Positions 38,570 through 50,628 of a stretch of DNA of 64,000 bases are shown here, in pieces (the stretch's first letter is position 1; the number at the start of each line of letters is the position of its first letter). The translations under genes were made by a program, and so were the position numbers. The stretch is taken from NCBI RefSeq assembly GCF_021130785.1, contig NC_060213.1:101689501-101753500 (forward strand), in the 5' to 3' direction. Origin of the DNA: Homalodisca vitripennis (lineage: Eukaryota > Arthropoda > Insecta > Hemiptera > Cicadellidae). Below the pieces are notes generated by a model. That model saw only the letters and a list, made by a program, of their open reading frames with translations. It searched no databases and was not told the origin of the DNA.

Positions 38570-39020
38570 GTGAGTAATAGTGATCGTGAGGAGGAAAGTA
38601 CGCACCGTAACCTATTGACGCACCAGCGAGCTGCTACTTCTACCACTGCGCTACCTTATCTTTCTCAACGATAAACACGCTGCTGTTATAATAGCCTTTT
38701 GCCTTCACCTGAGTACTGCACCGTCTCCAATACCAAGGCGGTGCCTTGTCTACAGTAGCAGTGTCATGGCGAGTGTAGAGCTTATGTCCGGTATAACACT
38801 CGACTCCTGTGCACTCTCAGCGTGGAGATCCGTCCCGTGACAGGAGAAGCCTTCAGTGACACTGCCTCCATTGACGGCGTATATATTGATGTACAGTTGG
38901 CACTTACTACGTCGCATAGCATAAACCTTTGTGTAAATGCAGACAGCATTACTTGTAGATTTAGTCACAATAACGATAGTAGCGGTAATGGGTCTGGTGT
39001 GGACTTTATGTTTGTCATTG

Positions 39021-39488
39021 ACCAATGCAACAGAAAAAAGTCGTATTGTATTATTGGGACTCAGTCAGTCTGGATTCTGGGCTGCAGCGATTGATGCGTA
39101 TAATGCAATTCTATTAGTCGCTGCTTTTTGGAGAGACGAATTCTTATATCTTCAATCAAACTAATTGGGTTAATCAGAGTTTTAATGAAACTGATTACAT
39201 TGTATTTATTGGAGGCATTAATACTACCTCTTCTGCTCATTGTTTGCATATTAGAAACCAGTTATCTCAACTGCTTAGAACGTCACAGCGAGACTCATTA
39301 TAACAGATATCTCTCTGCTAGTTATCACAAATCAATTCATTCAGTTTTAAGAAACGAATATGTCACTGATTCAATTAGCCCATTGTCATGGTGTACCTTA
39401 TATTTGTATTAACATCTTTCTCCGACCAAAGCATTACGTAAAACGTGAACGCCATTTGAATTCTGTTGGTAGATTTATTTTTAATTTT
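39021..39488 (+). pseudogene. Frameshifted SGNH/GDSL-esterase-like domain, copy 2
   Basis: Block I: KSRIVLLGLSQSGFWAAA, followed without stop by IDAYNAILLVAAFWRDEF. After a frameshift: FNQTNWVNQSF, then DYIVFIGGINTTSS as block III and AHCLHIRNQLSQLL. After further breaks: LRPKHYVKRERHLNSVGRF as block V. The first frame stops at 39,164. The blocks and their order match the SGNH fold; the catalytic acidic residues are missing, so it is dead. Confidence 0.65.
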
Positions 39489-40513
39489 AATTTAAGCGGC
39501 TGGCTAAATAGCATAATTGTGTGTGTGTAATGCAAAATGTAATACAAAAAATGCCCTATGGTGACATGTGCAAGTGTGGATTTAAACTAAACGTCATTAC
39601 AATGTTATTACTTCAGGTAGTCATCTGGTACCTGATAACCTATCACTGTCAAACTGCACACCAAAAAGTAGACAGTTAGTAGTATTTGTGTCATATACCA
39701 TAATGCCCTAAGTACAAACAAAAAGACAGATTCTATAAGAGATATTTATATGAGACTAAATATGATTTCTTTTCTGTATATGAGATATGGCACAATAAGT
39801 TTAACTTGCACCAGAATAACTTTGCCAGCTACAATATTGCTAGTGCGGTCTGTAGAAGGTTGCACATGTAGGCAAGGTGGCAGTATATTCTAAATACATC
39901 TGAATAAAAGTTAACAAAATGTTGTATCCTCAGAAATATATCTTCAGTGAGCGTGTATTTCAATACCACACAATACCCTATGGTTGTCGTGATGTGGTTG
40001 TTTGCCTTTGGTTTGTGTAGTTCTGATATCTCTGTAGCCAGCATTTTAGTGTTACTCTATTAGCCTAATCTATCACAGCTGACTAAAGGTGTTATATCGA
40101 ATGTGTTAAAGTTTTATAACTGGGCGAAGTTTTTCAATGATTAGATAGTACTTTATAATTAAGCTTAGTAATTTTAGCATGAAACATGATATAAGGCATG
40201 TATAATCAGAATAATTCTATAAATGGTTTCACTTAAGTCAGCGTGTTTACTTTATTGTTGAATAATCACACACCATCAAAACACTGCACCGTAGAGTAGA
40301 GGATCCATGTTGTAAAGCCACAGCCTTTTGTATTTACCTGCTAGAATGTTATATGTACTATATTAATGCTGCATTTAACTAGCCCCTGTTTATTAATAAT
40401 GAATGCCTGAAAACATTTACCTGATTATTATTTTATGTATATATACTCGTATATATATAAAAAAAGAAGAAATATCGAGTCTGCACGAGATTATATGTAT
40501 ATATATATATATA

Positions 40514-40583
40514 GAAAAATCGAGTCTGCACGAGATTATATGTATGTACATATACATATAATCTCGTGCAGGCTCGATTTTTC
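40514..40583. repeat. Palindrome replacing the AT microsatellite in M6, copy 2
   Basis: Arms of about 33 bp (40,514-40,546 and 40,551-40,583) carry 'tcgagtctgcacgagatt' and its complement. A further forward copy of the same arm lies at 40,476-40,500. In the other M6 copies the arm sequence occurs once, to the right of the AT run, so the right flank was copied back twice in inverted form. Confidence 0.85.
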
Positions 40584-42370
40584 TTTTTTTCTTTTTGGGT
40601 GTGGAAAAATGGCTCAAAATAAAAACAAGTGTGCCCTTGTTGTCTCAGGGTACTCAAGAATGTGATAGAGCCTGTTCTAGATGGTTTACCCTGATTGCGT
40701 GCGCTAGAGTTACACTGAATATAAGACTTATTATAATTATACTATTACAAAAATAATATTGTGAACGAATTAAATTTACCACTTTTAATACATTTAATGG
40801 ACGGCACTGTTAATTTAGCCCAGGACCGTAACTGCTCTTAAATTTAGATTTGCTGGCCCAAGAACAAACAGCATTGACTAAATTAAAGGAAGCGTTTACT
40901 GAAATCCGAGGCAAACTTTAACCAAATGCGTAGTCAGAGAATTCCAAGGATATAGTTTTTGAATCGACAGATCATAAATTCAGGTCATGCCACGTCATCT
41001 TTTCATGATACCTGAATCTTTAAGCACAGAGCAAGATAACACGGATAATCCGTAATATCATTGCAGCATCTTCTTCAGCTGATCTTCCCAGAGGTGAAGT
41101 TCGAATTGTTTATCGTTTTGCAGGAGCCTTGATCGTGGCATCTAAAATAGGTTTTGGCGTTTTGTGAGAACGTCTTAAAACTAATCAAGAATCTGGATAA
41201 GATGAAAGTAGCTGAGGATGACTTAATGAAAGTTCAATGCCGATCATTCGCATCCCTCAAGAGCTTAAGTTCCCTAACAATCTTGCTTAAAGAACTACTT
41301 AACCACGCCAAAAAAACGAATACATATTACCTTAAAAACGTTTAAATTATAGGACCAGAATGTAATCGACTGAAAGGTATGCTTCTATATGTTGAAATTG
41401 CACTGGCATCTTGTACTTGTGGTCTAGTTTTGTTTGATGATACTAATCTTGGCACATCTTCTATCAGATTGTTTTAACAACATGAATAATATGTACGATC
41501 ACTTTTGCAAGGAGTTGCTGTCTGCAACACTACGCCACACTCGTATGAAAATGAACTTCAGAGGTTCCAGGATTAGTTCTTAGGAATGGGCGGCGTTAGG
41601 CTTGAGTCGGACTACCAAGCACTCCCTAACGAGATGCTTGGTACTCTGCTTTCACCCCTTCCTCTTGGTGTTTTGGGAGAAGCATAAAGTATGTCTTTTT
41701 TTACAAACTCCTGAAATACTTCCTCCTCATACACAGGTTTTCTTACGCTGCTCACGATATTTAGAGAGCTGTTCCGTCAATAACATCTTCGGTCTTACTA
41801 GTGGGCTAACTCTTCAATGGAGTGAATAAAGATCTGGGCAATCTGGGCACCTTCTCCCGATTTATGTTCCAGGCATATTTCAGGTTTTCAATGACATTAG
41901 TGATCTCTGAATAAAAAAAAGAAACCTTTATTTCGTAGTATATTCTGTTAGTCTATATGCAGAAATGTTGAGTCAGATTTATGTTGAGTTATTATAACAA
42001 TTAAAAAACTATTGTTTGATCACACAGTTGATATTTAGGACTTTTTCAAACAATGTATAAACATTTATATTCTAAAGTTAATATTGATAATGGTGAATCT
42101 TATTTGTAAATATAATTATGTTTTTAATATACAAACTGCCTTTGTAAGCCCTCCAGGCCTCATTAAATTATATTATAATTTAAACAACTCTATTGGAAAA
42201 AATATAATCCCTTACATTACACTAAAACATATTGCAAGTAATGAAGAATTAAATATAATGTGGAAGTATAACAGTTTAGGCTATTACTAACTAGATAGGA
42301 GTACACTAACCACGTTTCACTTAAGGGATTTCGCTCGGATTTCAGGTACCATCTATACTGTCTATATGAC

Positions 42371-45300
42371 GAAAAGCCTGACATTAACGTGGAGGAACAA
42401 ACCCAACACACGTACCGCTCTAAGCACAGGGGGATAATAAAACCTGTTGCACACAGATCTTCACTGTTTGAGCATTTACTACAGTATGTGGGATATAGAG
42501 CTTTTTACTAATGGTCTCTGTTTAATAAATGTACAAATACTGATAAAATAAATCACAAATAAATGGCTTTAACACACTAGCCAAGCTGTCATTCATCAAA
42601 ATAAGTATTGCGAACTTTTGTTCTAATAGTAATATAATTTTAAGTTTAACATTAATTGGAGTGGATTTAGGCTTAGATTTTGTGTTGATATAGATGAAAG
42701 CATATGTTATCTCTTACTGTATGTAAAAATTTTAATAAAATGTATTATGTAATAGATAGAGGATACAGACGAGCCGAGCCGTTTTCTTACTATTTTGGTA
42801 ATATATATAAGACTAGACCAACTTAGCGTTGTATTTGAACAAATAAAACCATACGTCTCTATTAGAATTTTAACTTCAGTCATTGAGCGTTGAAATAGAT
42901 TCCCCAAGTGTAAATAATGCATGAGTTTTTTTAAAGTTTTCTGCTACCTTACACCTATTGTATTATCATATTCAACAATACTTAGGCGTAGCTTCATCTT
43001 GTTTACTTTAAATAAACCGAGTTTTACTTTTGGCGTTATTCAAATTTCACGCCTCCATTGCCAGAAATTGGTTTTCTTCTTTGCAATATCTCCGCTCATA
43101 GCTCAGTTCCCTCATTCAAAGGAATGGTGTGTTATGTGACACCCACTGTGCTCTTTGATAATGTGAATTCACATATTTTCTGGTCTTTCAGAGTCCTTTT
43201 GACATCTTACGGAGTAATCATATTTTCTCGTTTTACATTTTACCAAATTCAGTTAGTTTTATCTTTATAGTTCTTTAATGTATTTATTTATACATAGTTA
43301 TTTCGTTTCATATAGGGTAATGCTTATAAGAAGTAAACGTGTATAATCTGTTCCCTAATATTGACCACCTATTTTGTGTTTACTTTTAAACAGATTATTA
43401 CATGATGTGAATGGTGATATGTTTTTAAAGTTACAATAAGATTAATATTTCAGTAAATATTGAAAATTTATCGAAATAAATACTTATCTTTGAAAATTCC
43501 GTCATGGTTTGGATTTATGATAAGGAAAAATAAATACTTTATATGGTGCTAATGGGATCAAATTTAAATATTTTCTGAACAAGCAAAAATATTAAGTTGG
43601 ATCAGACTAAAAAATAACGTGGTGACCAACAATGCGTGAAAGGAAAGCAAGTTCGAATATACGCTTCGAATAAACTTTCAAAGATGATTTCATTTGCCTA
43701 GTCTTGATTAGTTGGTTACTATATGACATGAAGTAATTATTCCTTGCATTACACTAATTATAACTACATCGCTACATATTCTTCTACAAGATTTATAATA
43801 CAATTTTTATCATATTTCATATAAAGATTGATCGTAAAGTATATACAGTTCCTACTATACGTGTAATTAAATTCAATAACTTAAATTATATTTAAAAACT
43901 AAATTACAATATATTTTGCAACAAATAAAAAATTAAATAATTATACAACGTCATTTAATAGTCATTTAGAATTTAAAGGTGTTATAAAATTTTATCTGTT
44001 GTTAAATTAAATTAAGTTATACGTTAAGGTTTAACGTCAGGCATTTAAATTTATTAAACAAATTAGTATTTGGTCTTAAATTAAATATTACATTTTCTCC
44101 TAATATACCTGTATGTTGAGTAATTTAAAAAGTGTGTTTAGTCAGTTATTTATTACGTCTTCTAATCCTTTCTGACAAATTTATTTATGGAATATTTTCA
44201 TCTCTCATTTTCCGTTTAAAACATGCAAACGACGGTGTATTTTAAATAACAAAACAAAGCAGTTAAAAAAGAGACAGCATAGAATAAGAAACTGTATTAG
44301 CCGAACGAGCATTTGTTACACAGAAAGCTCTTCAGTGTTAGTACGGTTCATATTATGAAACACAGAAGTGAATGGTAATGAAAAGAGTAGTTTCCAGATG
44401 AAAGAAGAGGAATAATGGCCAGCAGAATCCAATAATGACTTTTAATGGTGTCACTTCTCCCTGAAACCTTTATACAAACGTTTCCGTTTATATAATAGAC
44501 TTAAAGTATATAAATACGTTAAGTGCTTTCATGCAAGTTTTAATTAACACGATTCAAGTTAATTACATCGTGTGGTGTCTAGTAGGAATAATGAGCTAAT
44601 TTTTTTTTTCTTTCAAATTAGTAATTTTATTTCATTTTAAGAATAATGTAATTTTTTGTCTGTAATTTATATTTAAATTTGTTGGCTAAGCGTTATCACT
44701 CGAGAATCTGGAAAGTTTTCATTTCTAACTATTTTTATGTCTATCTGTCCGAATATGTATACGACATCTAGAGGAAAAACTTGAAATTTCTCATTAAATT
44801 TCATGTCTACATATGTTGCATTGAATTTGATGTAAGTGTATGGCATCGAAGGAAATTTGGCTGAGCGTTAGCTAGCACGTTACATTGGCCTTACGAATAA
44901 CCATGATAAAAACCACAATTGGCTGAGTATTGGAGAACACTAATACTTGGGAGCTGGATAAATCTCAAATATGTTTGACTGCATGATATTAAAAACTTGA
45001 AGCATAGGCTCGCACATGTTTTGCATAAAGCTATATTTCTCTATAGAGAAAATTGAGTTCAATTGAGGCTGATGGTCTTGCAGGGCATTTTCTTATCAAT
45101 GTTTCTATGTGTATCAAGTGTTTCAGTATCAATGTTCTATTTGAATGGCCGGTGAGTGCTGTTGTGACCTGCATTCTGTTATTCAGTTTTAATAACCAGT
45201 GTATATTTTTCGTTAATTGCATGTTTAGAGTTAGTGTGTATGCAATAACACACAATGGATGTTGTGGAAACTAGTTAATGCACTTCACAGCACTCTGGTG

Positions 45301-45955
45301 TGTTTTGTTTAATTTAACCTAGCATTAGTTTAGTCATTTACCGGAAAAAGAGATGAGATTGCAAAAATCGAACGATGGCAAATGTTCGGAAAAATCCTGT
45401 TTCCTTGGCAATTTTTCTACCGTCAAAAACAAACTTCACATAAAGGTATTGGTATTGAATCCATTGCGAGCGAACCCTAACTTTCTTATCTAAAGAATGA
45501 AATGAGCTGTATAATTGGAAATTTGCAATATTTTGCTCTCATTCACTAAGTTGCCAATTTATTTTTATAAAAGTATGACTGTCCGTCTATAGGTTCTGCG
45601 GGATATTTTGAAAACGAAATGTGAAATAGGCTTACAATTTTGTGTGTAAGCTGTTGATATAATGAGAATGTTTCAGGTTTCACTCGCAGCACATTATAAT
45701 GTTCAATAAATAACTGGAAAATTATGAAAAAATGAGCAAATTATTGTTTTTTTTTATACAAAACACGTATTCTACCAATTTATTGTGCATTAGTAAAACA
45801 CTTAATGTTCTGTGAAATGTGATATAAAAAGTCCGTAGTACATCTAATGGGTAAACCTTGAAAATTATTTGTCAACAGGAATTTTTATTTATGGACTGTA
45901 ATTGACAGTTAGCTAAATAAATACGTGAAACGTATAAATAATTTGAAGATTGAAT
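42371..45955 (+). repeat. Array module M1, copy 3 (shortened)
   Basis: Shortest M1: about 1.13 kb (counterpart of 59,757-60,885) is missing at about 42,925, where both edges share TTTAAAG. It has no LTR-like insertion (empty site near 43,398). The stretch 26,500-27,600 of copy 2 is represented by 44,860-45,950. Confidence 0.85.
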
Positions 45956-46340
45956 ATTACATATGTCTCCAGTCATGGTAATAAAGAAAGCTCTTAATGA
46001 TGACCAGTACATGTTCTGCTGAGATTGGAAAATTGGGTAGTTTATGATTAGTTTACGGCCAACCTGTATATAGCCTATGTTATTGCCAATAACTGTCCTA
46101 TATCTTTTCCTTATGTAATGCCTGCTCAGCCTCGTACGTGTAACAAATCAATAGTTTAATTCAAAACAGTAAAAACCATTATTATTTATGTAACATAATA
46201 TATTTTATAAAGACTAATATTATTTTACTTTTCATATGTAGCAGTAATTTCATAATAGAATCATACTCTGCTCATGTGTTGTTTTAACTCTTAATGTACT
46301 TACTATCACACATACATGCTATTTTCCAACATAACTTGTG
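45956..46340 (+). repeat. Array module M2, truncated copy
   Basis: Matches the first 420 bp or so of 27,601-28,442, then jumps to the counterpart of about 28,900. The join lies in 'aacttgtgaacttcactaa', with aactt shared by both edges. The 42-nt exon-like block is lost. Confidence 0.8.
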
Positions 46341-47599
46341 AACTTCACTAATTTTGTTAAATTTATTTGGATCTCGGGTGTGAGATTAATAAAACCAGAA
46401 AAATAGAACAGATGATTTTACAACAAAAATGCTGAACAATGTTGTCCAATTTTATTTAAAGGGCTCTGTTTGATAATTGATAATACAATATTTTTTTTTT
46501 AACTTAAACAGTTTACTGATATAATTTTGAAATTTACACGTATGCACATATGAATTATGTTGTATAAAACGTACATAATCTAATAAATTGAAGCAAGTGG
46601 TGATTAAAATTGTGTTCGAATATATTTAAAATGATTACTTTTTAATTTTGTAATAGACTACTATTTAATTATGTTACAGCCTATGGTGATCAATCCAAAC
46701 CAATACAATATAATAAAGATATTGTAAGAATGTGGCATTTACCTTTATAGTTTTATATTCCCTCCAAAATTTTAGAATTGGTGAATTGTTTTTATTTTAT
46801 AGCAATTGAACTGTGTTTTGATGAGTCTTTTTTCCAAATATTAATATTAAGTGTATGATTGACTATATAAAGTTTATCATTCTTCTTTTCTTCCAAATAT
46901 ATAAATAATTGTTTATAAAATCTTTAGACTTTCTTTCCAACTAAATATAAGAAAATAAATGTGTGAATGAAAAATAATTCATTTGAAAATTTGCCTGGTT
47001 TACACTAATACATAACTACGAGTATATTACGTCTCTAACAATTATTGTAATTTTAACAATTTGCGAGCTCTCCGTTCACAATACGCAACTCGCTAGTGCA
47101 ACTAACTCACATAAACTGCATGCTTTAAGTGGTTCAGGACGTAATGAGACAAGAGAGTTGCGCCACTGCCGGGAGGCTTTAATTGTAGTCTTGTCGGGGT
47201 AAGATGTACTAATCACCTCTGACCTTTTACTTTTTCTTTTTCACTCATTTGGATAGATGTCACATTTCTCTGTTAGCTTGTGGAGTTTTATCTGCTTTAA
47301 CACAGTGCTAAATTTATATTTTCTAAAAGCCATCTATGTGAGTGCTATGTAGATGACTACGTCTTAAAATAATTGTCTTAATACTCTACGGATTTTATGT
47401 TTACCTTTATTTCATTCAATGTGGTTGGCCAGAAAATGCAACCACCTTCTACGATATTTATGGAACTGACACAATAGATATTTTACGAAATAATGTGACC
47501 AGATTTAAAGCTACATTGACATATGCGAAAGACCTGGCGTAACTACTGTCATATGATTTGATTAAGTGTAAGTCATTTTAATAGCACATTCTTTCCTAG

Positions 47600-47637
47600 G
47601 ATATCGCAAATATATATCGAGACAACGCTTCACTCCG
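47600..47637 (+). pseudogene. Exon-like 38-nt block in M3 (copy 3)
   Basis: Identical to 30,129-30,166, including acceptor ctttcctag and donor CCG|GTAAGG. Confidence 0.25.
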
Positions 47638-48150
47638 GTAAGGTGACGCTGCTCACAAGATCTCGTGCGTCCGCTTAAACTTTATACTGCAGGACTCAAA
47701 ATCTTGTAAAATTCTTGCCTCAAAGATTCCAAATTGCGTAAACGTAGATATTGTGACATATTTCATCAAAGAGGAAACTATTAAAACCATTTGTTATCTT
47801 CCAACCCAACATACTTGATTTATAGCCTACGTCCAAGTATGAACGTGTACATTTTTAAAGTTGTTTAGTGTTATTATTACTTAAAATGTTTGAAATACTG
47901 CCCGACCAGCAGTACTGCAGTTGTGTAATTCATATGTCACATGTCTCATAAACCTCCGGTACAAACAGATTTTGCTATGTGGCTGAATTGGATCATTTCT
48001 TAAATTTTAAAAAAACGTTAGTTGTGTGTGAAAGCAATCGTAGCATAACAAAAGCAATCGTAGATATTGAAACTAGTGTGTTATAAACACGATATGATCT
48101 AAGTAAAAAGAAAGGTAAGATTTATAAATTAAGCTAATATCACCTCATAA

Positions 48151-48337
48151 GTGGTAGTGATTTTCAAAGGATGGTTTTTGGGATCCTTTCCGTACACAAT
48201 TCCTAAGGAGATGTAAAGAAAACTTAAATTCCTTGTTGCACTTTAGAGGTGGGGACTTGAAAATTGTTTCTCTTCAGAGAAAGTTAAGCTTAAATAACTC
48301 ATCTGACAATATTTATGAACCAGAAACAGTAGTCTGA
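48151..48337 (+). pseudogene. ETVV-tail block, frameshifted copy 3
   Basis: One extra T near 48,178 breaks the frame before WDPFR; after that the frame is open to ETVV and TGA. It differs from copy 2 by silent changes in Gly, Ile and Glu codons and by Q to K and F to L in the LQRQF segment. Confidence 0.4.
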
Positions 48338-49735
48338 ATTACAATACCCCTTGAACAATAATGCTATGAGCGAAGTTTAGCCATTAGTTCATCACATATT
48401 TCAGATCAAATCAGTAGTAGACCTTGCCATCAATCAACACTGTCGACAACTACTCATGTATAACCGTTTTAACGGGCATACAGCCTTAGTCTTATGCTTA
48501 GTGTATCTGAATAGTTGATTAATTTATATTTGTGAAGATAAATTAAGCACTGGAAGGAATTACTTCATTGAATTCTGGCATTCAGGCTGAATCAGGATCA
48601 GACTGCCTAATTTGTTATGCAAATCAAAGGAAAAGCAAAACCGTTTTTTAAAAAACGTTACAAACACGTAAAGTTTTTTAAAACGACACTTTATAATTTA
48701 GTATTTAAACTCTAGTGAAATATTATATTTCAATTAATAGAGCCCCCCTTTCAGGCTGGTATTGCAGTGTAATTATTGCACGTATCCCAAGGGACAAGAA
48801 CGTGGAATATATAATGTGTTGGAGACACATATAAAGGACACCAATATGTTGTGCAGTGGAGTTTCAAGTAAAATGGGGCGCAAATATTATTTTGTTAAAC
48901 GAAGCTATGTCAGATGTGGAATGGGTAGGATGTGGGAAATGAGATGATAGTTTATGGTCCTCTCTTATGGTCTTCGTGGGAGAATGAATGGCTGGCTGAT
49001 GACCGGGAGGTTAGATGAAGCACTAAGATTTCTACTCCAGTCAATATGCTTCATAAAACTACTAGTATAAAAATATAGCTAGTCCTTCTTACCATTACCT
49101 CTACAAAGCTTTTATTTACTTTGTAAAAGAAGATGAGGAAACACACATTTCTTTTAGGCTTTTAGGCCTAAGGCATGCTTTATTTATACACTACTACTGT
49201 AAAAAACTTTAAATAGATAATATTTCTCACCTTTACTTCTACAAAGTTATTATTCACTTTGTAAAGGAAGACGAGGAAACACACATTGCTTTTAGGCTTT
49301 TCTTAAATGCATGCTACATACTTTAAATATCAGTTTTGATATTTGTTATTGATTTGACGTGATTTACTTGAAATATTATGTACGAAGCGCCTAAGCTCTG
49401 CTGGTATATCTTGCTGGTTTTTTGACTTTAGACAATGCAATATATTCCCTAATGTATTTTTATTCATTCCATTAAGGATTTTTGTTGTATAATATAATGG
49501 AAAAAACTAAGTTACATATCATTACTGTATTCCAGTATTCGTTTTTAAACCGCAATCTTCGGGTGTAACTCAGTTCTTAGCATACGTATTATTATACGTA
49601 CTACTGAAATGCAAAGATAAATGATGAAGGATAAAGACAAAGACTCAACTTGCTGATAATAGTTCACATTAAATTTTTTATATTATAAATTGATTAGCAG
49701 AATTATATAACTGATATATTATTTTGAATGGAGCA

Positions 49736-50628
49736 GGTGGAGTTCTATCAATAACACCGGTGAATAATTTATACACGGCTATTTGTATCACGTTGCATTG
49801 AATCGGCCTAATATTCTTCTTCCAATCAGCTTATCATGATAGAAAGATATATAGAAGATGACTGTTTTCTATCATGGAGTAAGTATTTTTAGTTATTCTA
49901 AAATACATGATGATCACTGGATAAAATTCTTTAATTTATTCAACCAACTATCACGTAAGTTGTGCTTTAAATATCCTTATATAATTAGAAGGTATTTTGG
50001 CATGATCGACGTGCATATAACTTCCGACACTCAATAGTTGTGGATTTGTAGTTTTATGACGTCATATAAGCTAGAAAAACTTATTTCCGATGTTGGAGAA
50101 TTCTTACAGATCAGTAGAATCGAATATCGAATTACTTAAGTTTTTAAAATAAAAATAAAAATTGAGGGACTACTCTTTCGCATATTTGTTATTTATCCTT
50201 GATCCTTTATAAACAACATAGCAGTATCCAAGTGTACTGCAACAGGGTTCGCGAACGTAAATCTGTCAAGTGACAGATTTGATGACGATAAGTCAGTTCT
50301 CATGGAGATTAATGTAAGTTATCAACTATCATCTAAATCAGTCTTGTCTAAGTAGAAATGGAGTTTCATGCAGACTTTAAAGCCCACAGATAAAAATCTT
50401 TATCAAGTTAAATTGGGATAGTTGATAGATATACACTAAACCAATTTATGCATAAATACATGCCCGTCATTATAAATGAAGTTAACTATATTGAAAATAA
50501 ATAACTTACACAATAAAGCCCATAAATAAATTCTTTCCTTAGATGTTCAACCTAGAACTGGCTCACAAACAATTAGGTAGACCGTCATAAGAGGTGTTTT
50601 GCCAGAATCCTTGGTCATAGCAAAATAT
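49736..50628 (+). repeat. Array module M4, copy 2
   Basis: Sister of 32,241-33,125 with the palindrome cluster at 50,221-50,280. No gene supported. Confidence 0.85.

Larger units (their letters stand above)
37611..42370 (+). repeat. Array module M6, copy 2
   Basis: Matches 17,591-22,290 and 54,441-59,195. Its special feature is a double inverted copying event at the AT microsatellite (40,440-40,583). Confidence 0.85.
46341..49735 (+). repeat. Array module M3, forward copy 2 (start missing)
   Basis: Matches 28,900-32,240. The first roughly 450 bp of M3 are gone through the deletion that also cut M2. Retains the ETVV tail (frameshifted), the 38-nt exon-like block and the hairpin pair (49,080-49,295). 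Confidence 0.85.
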
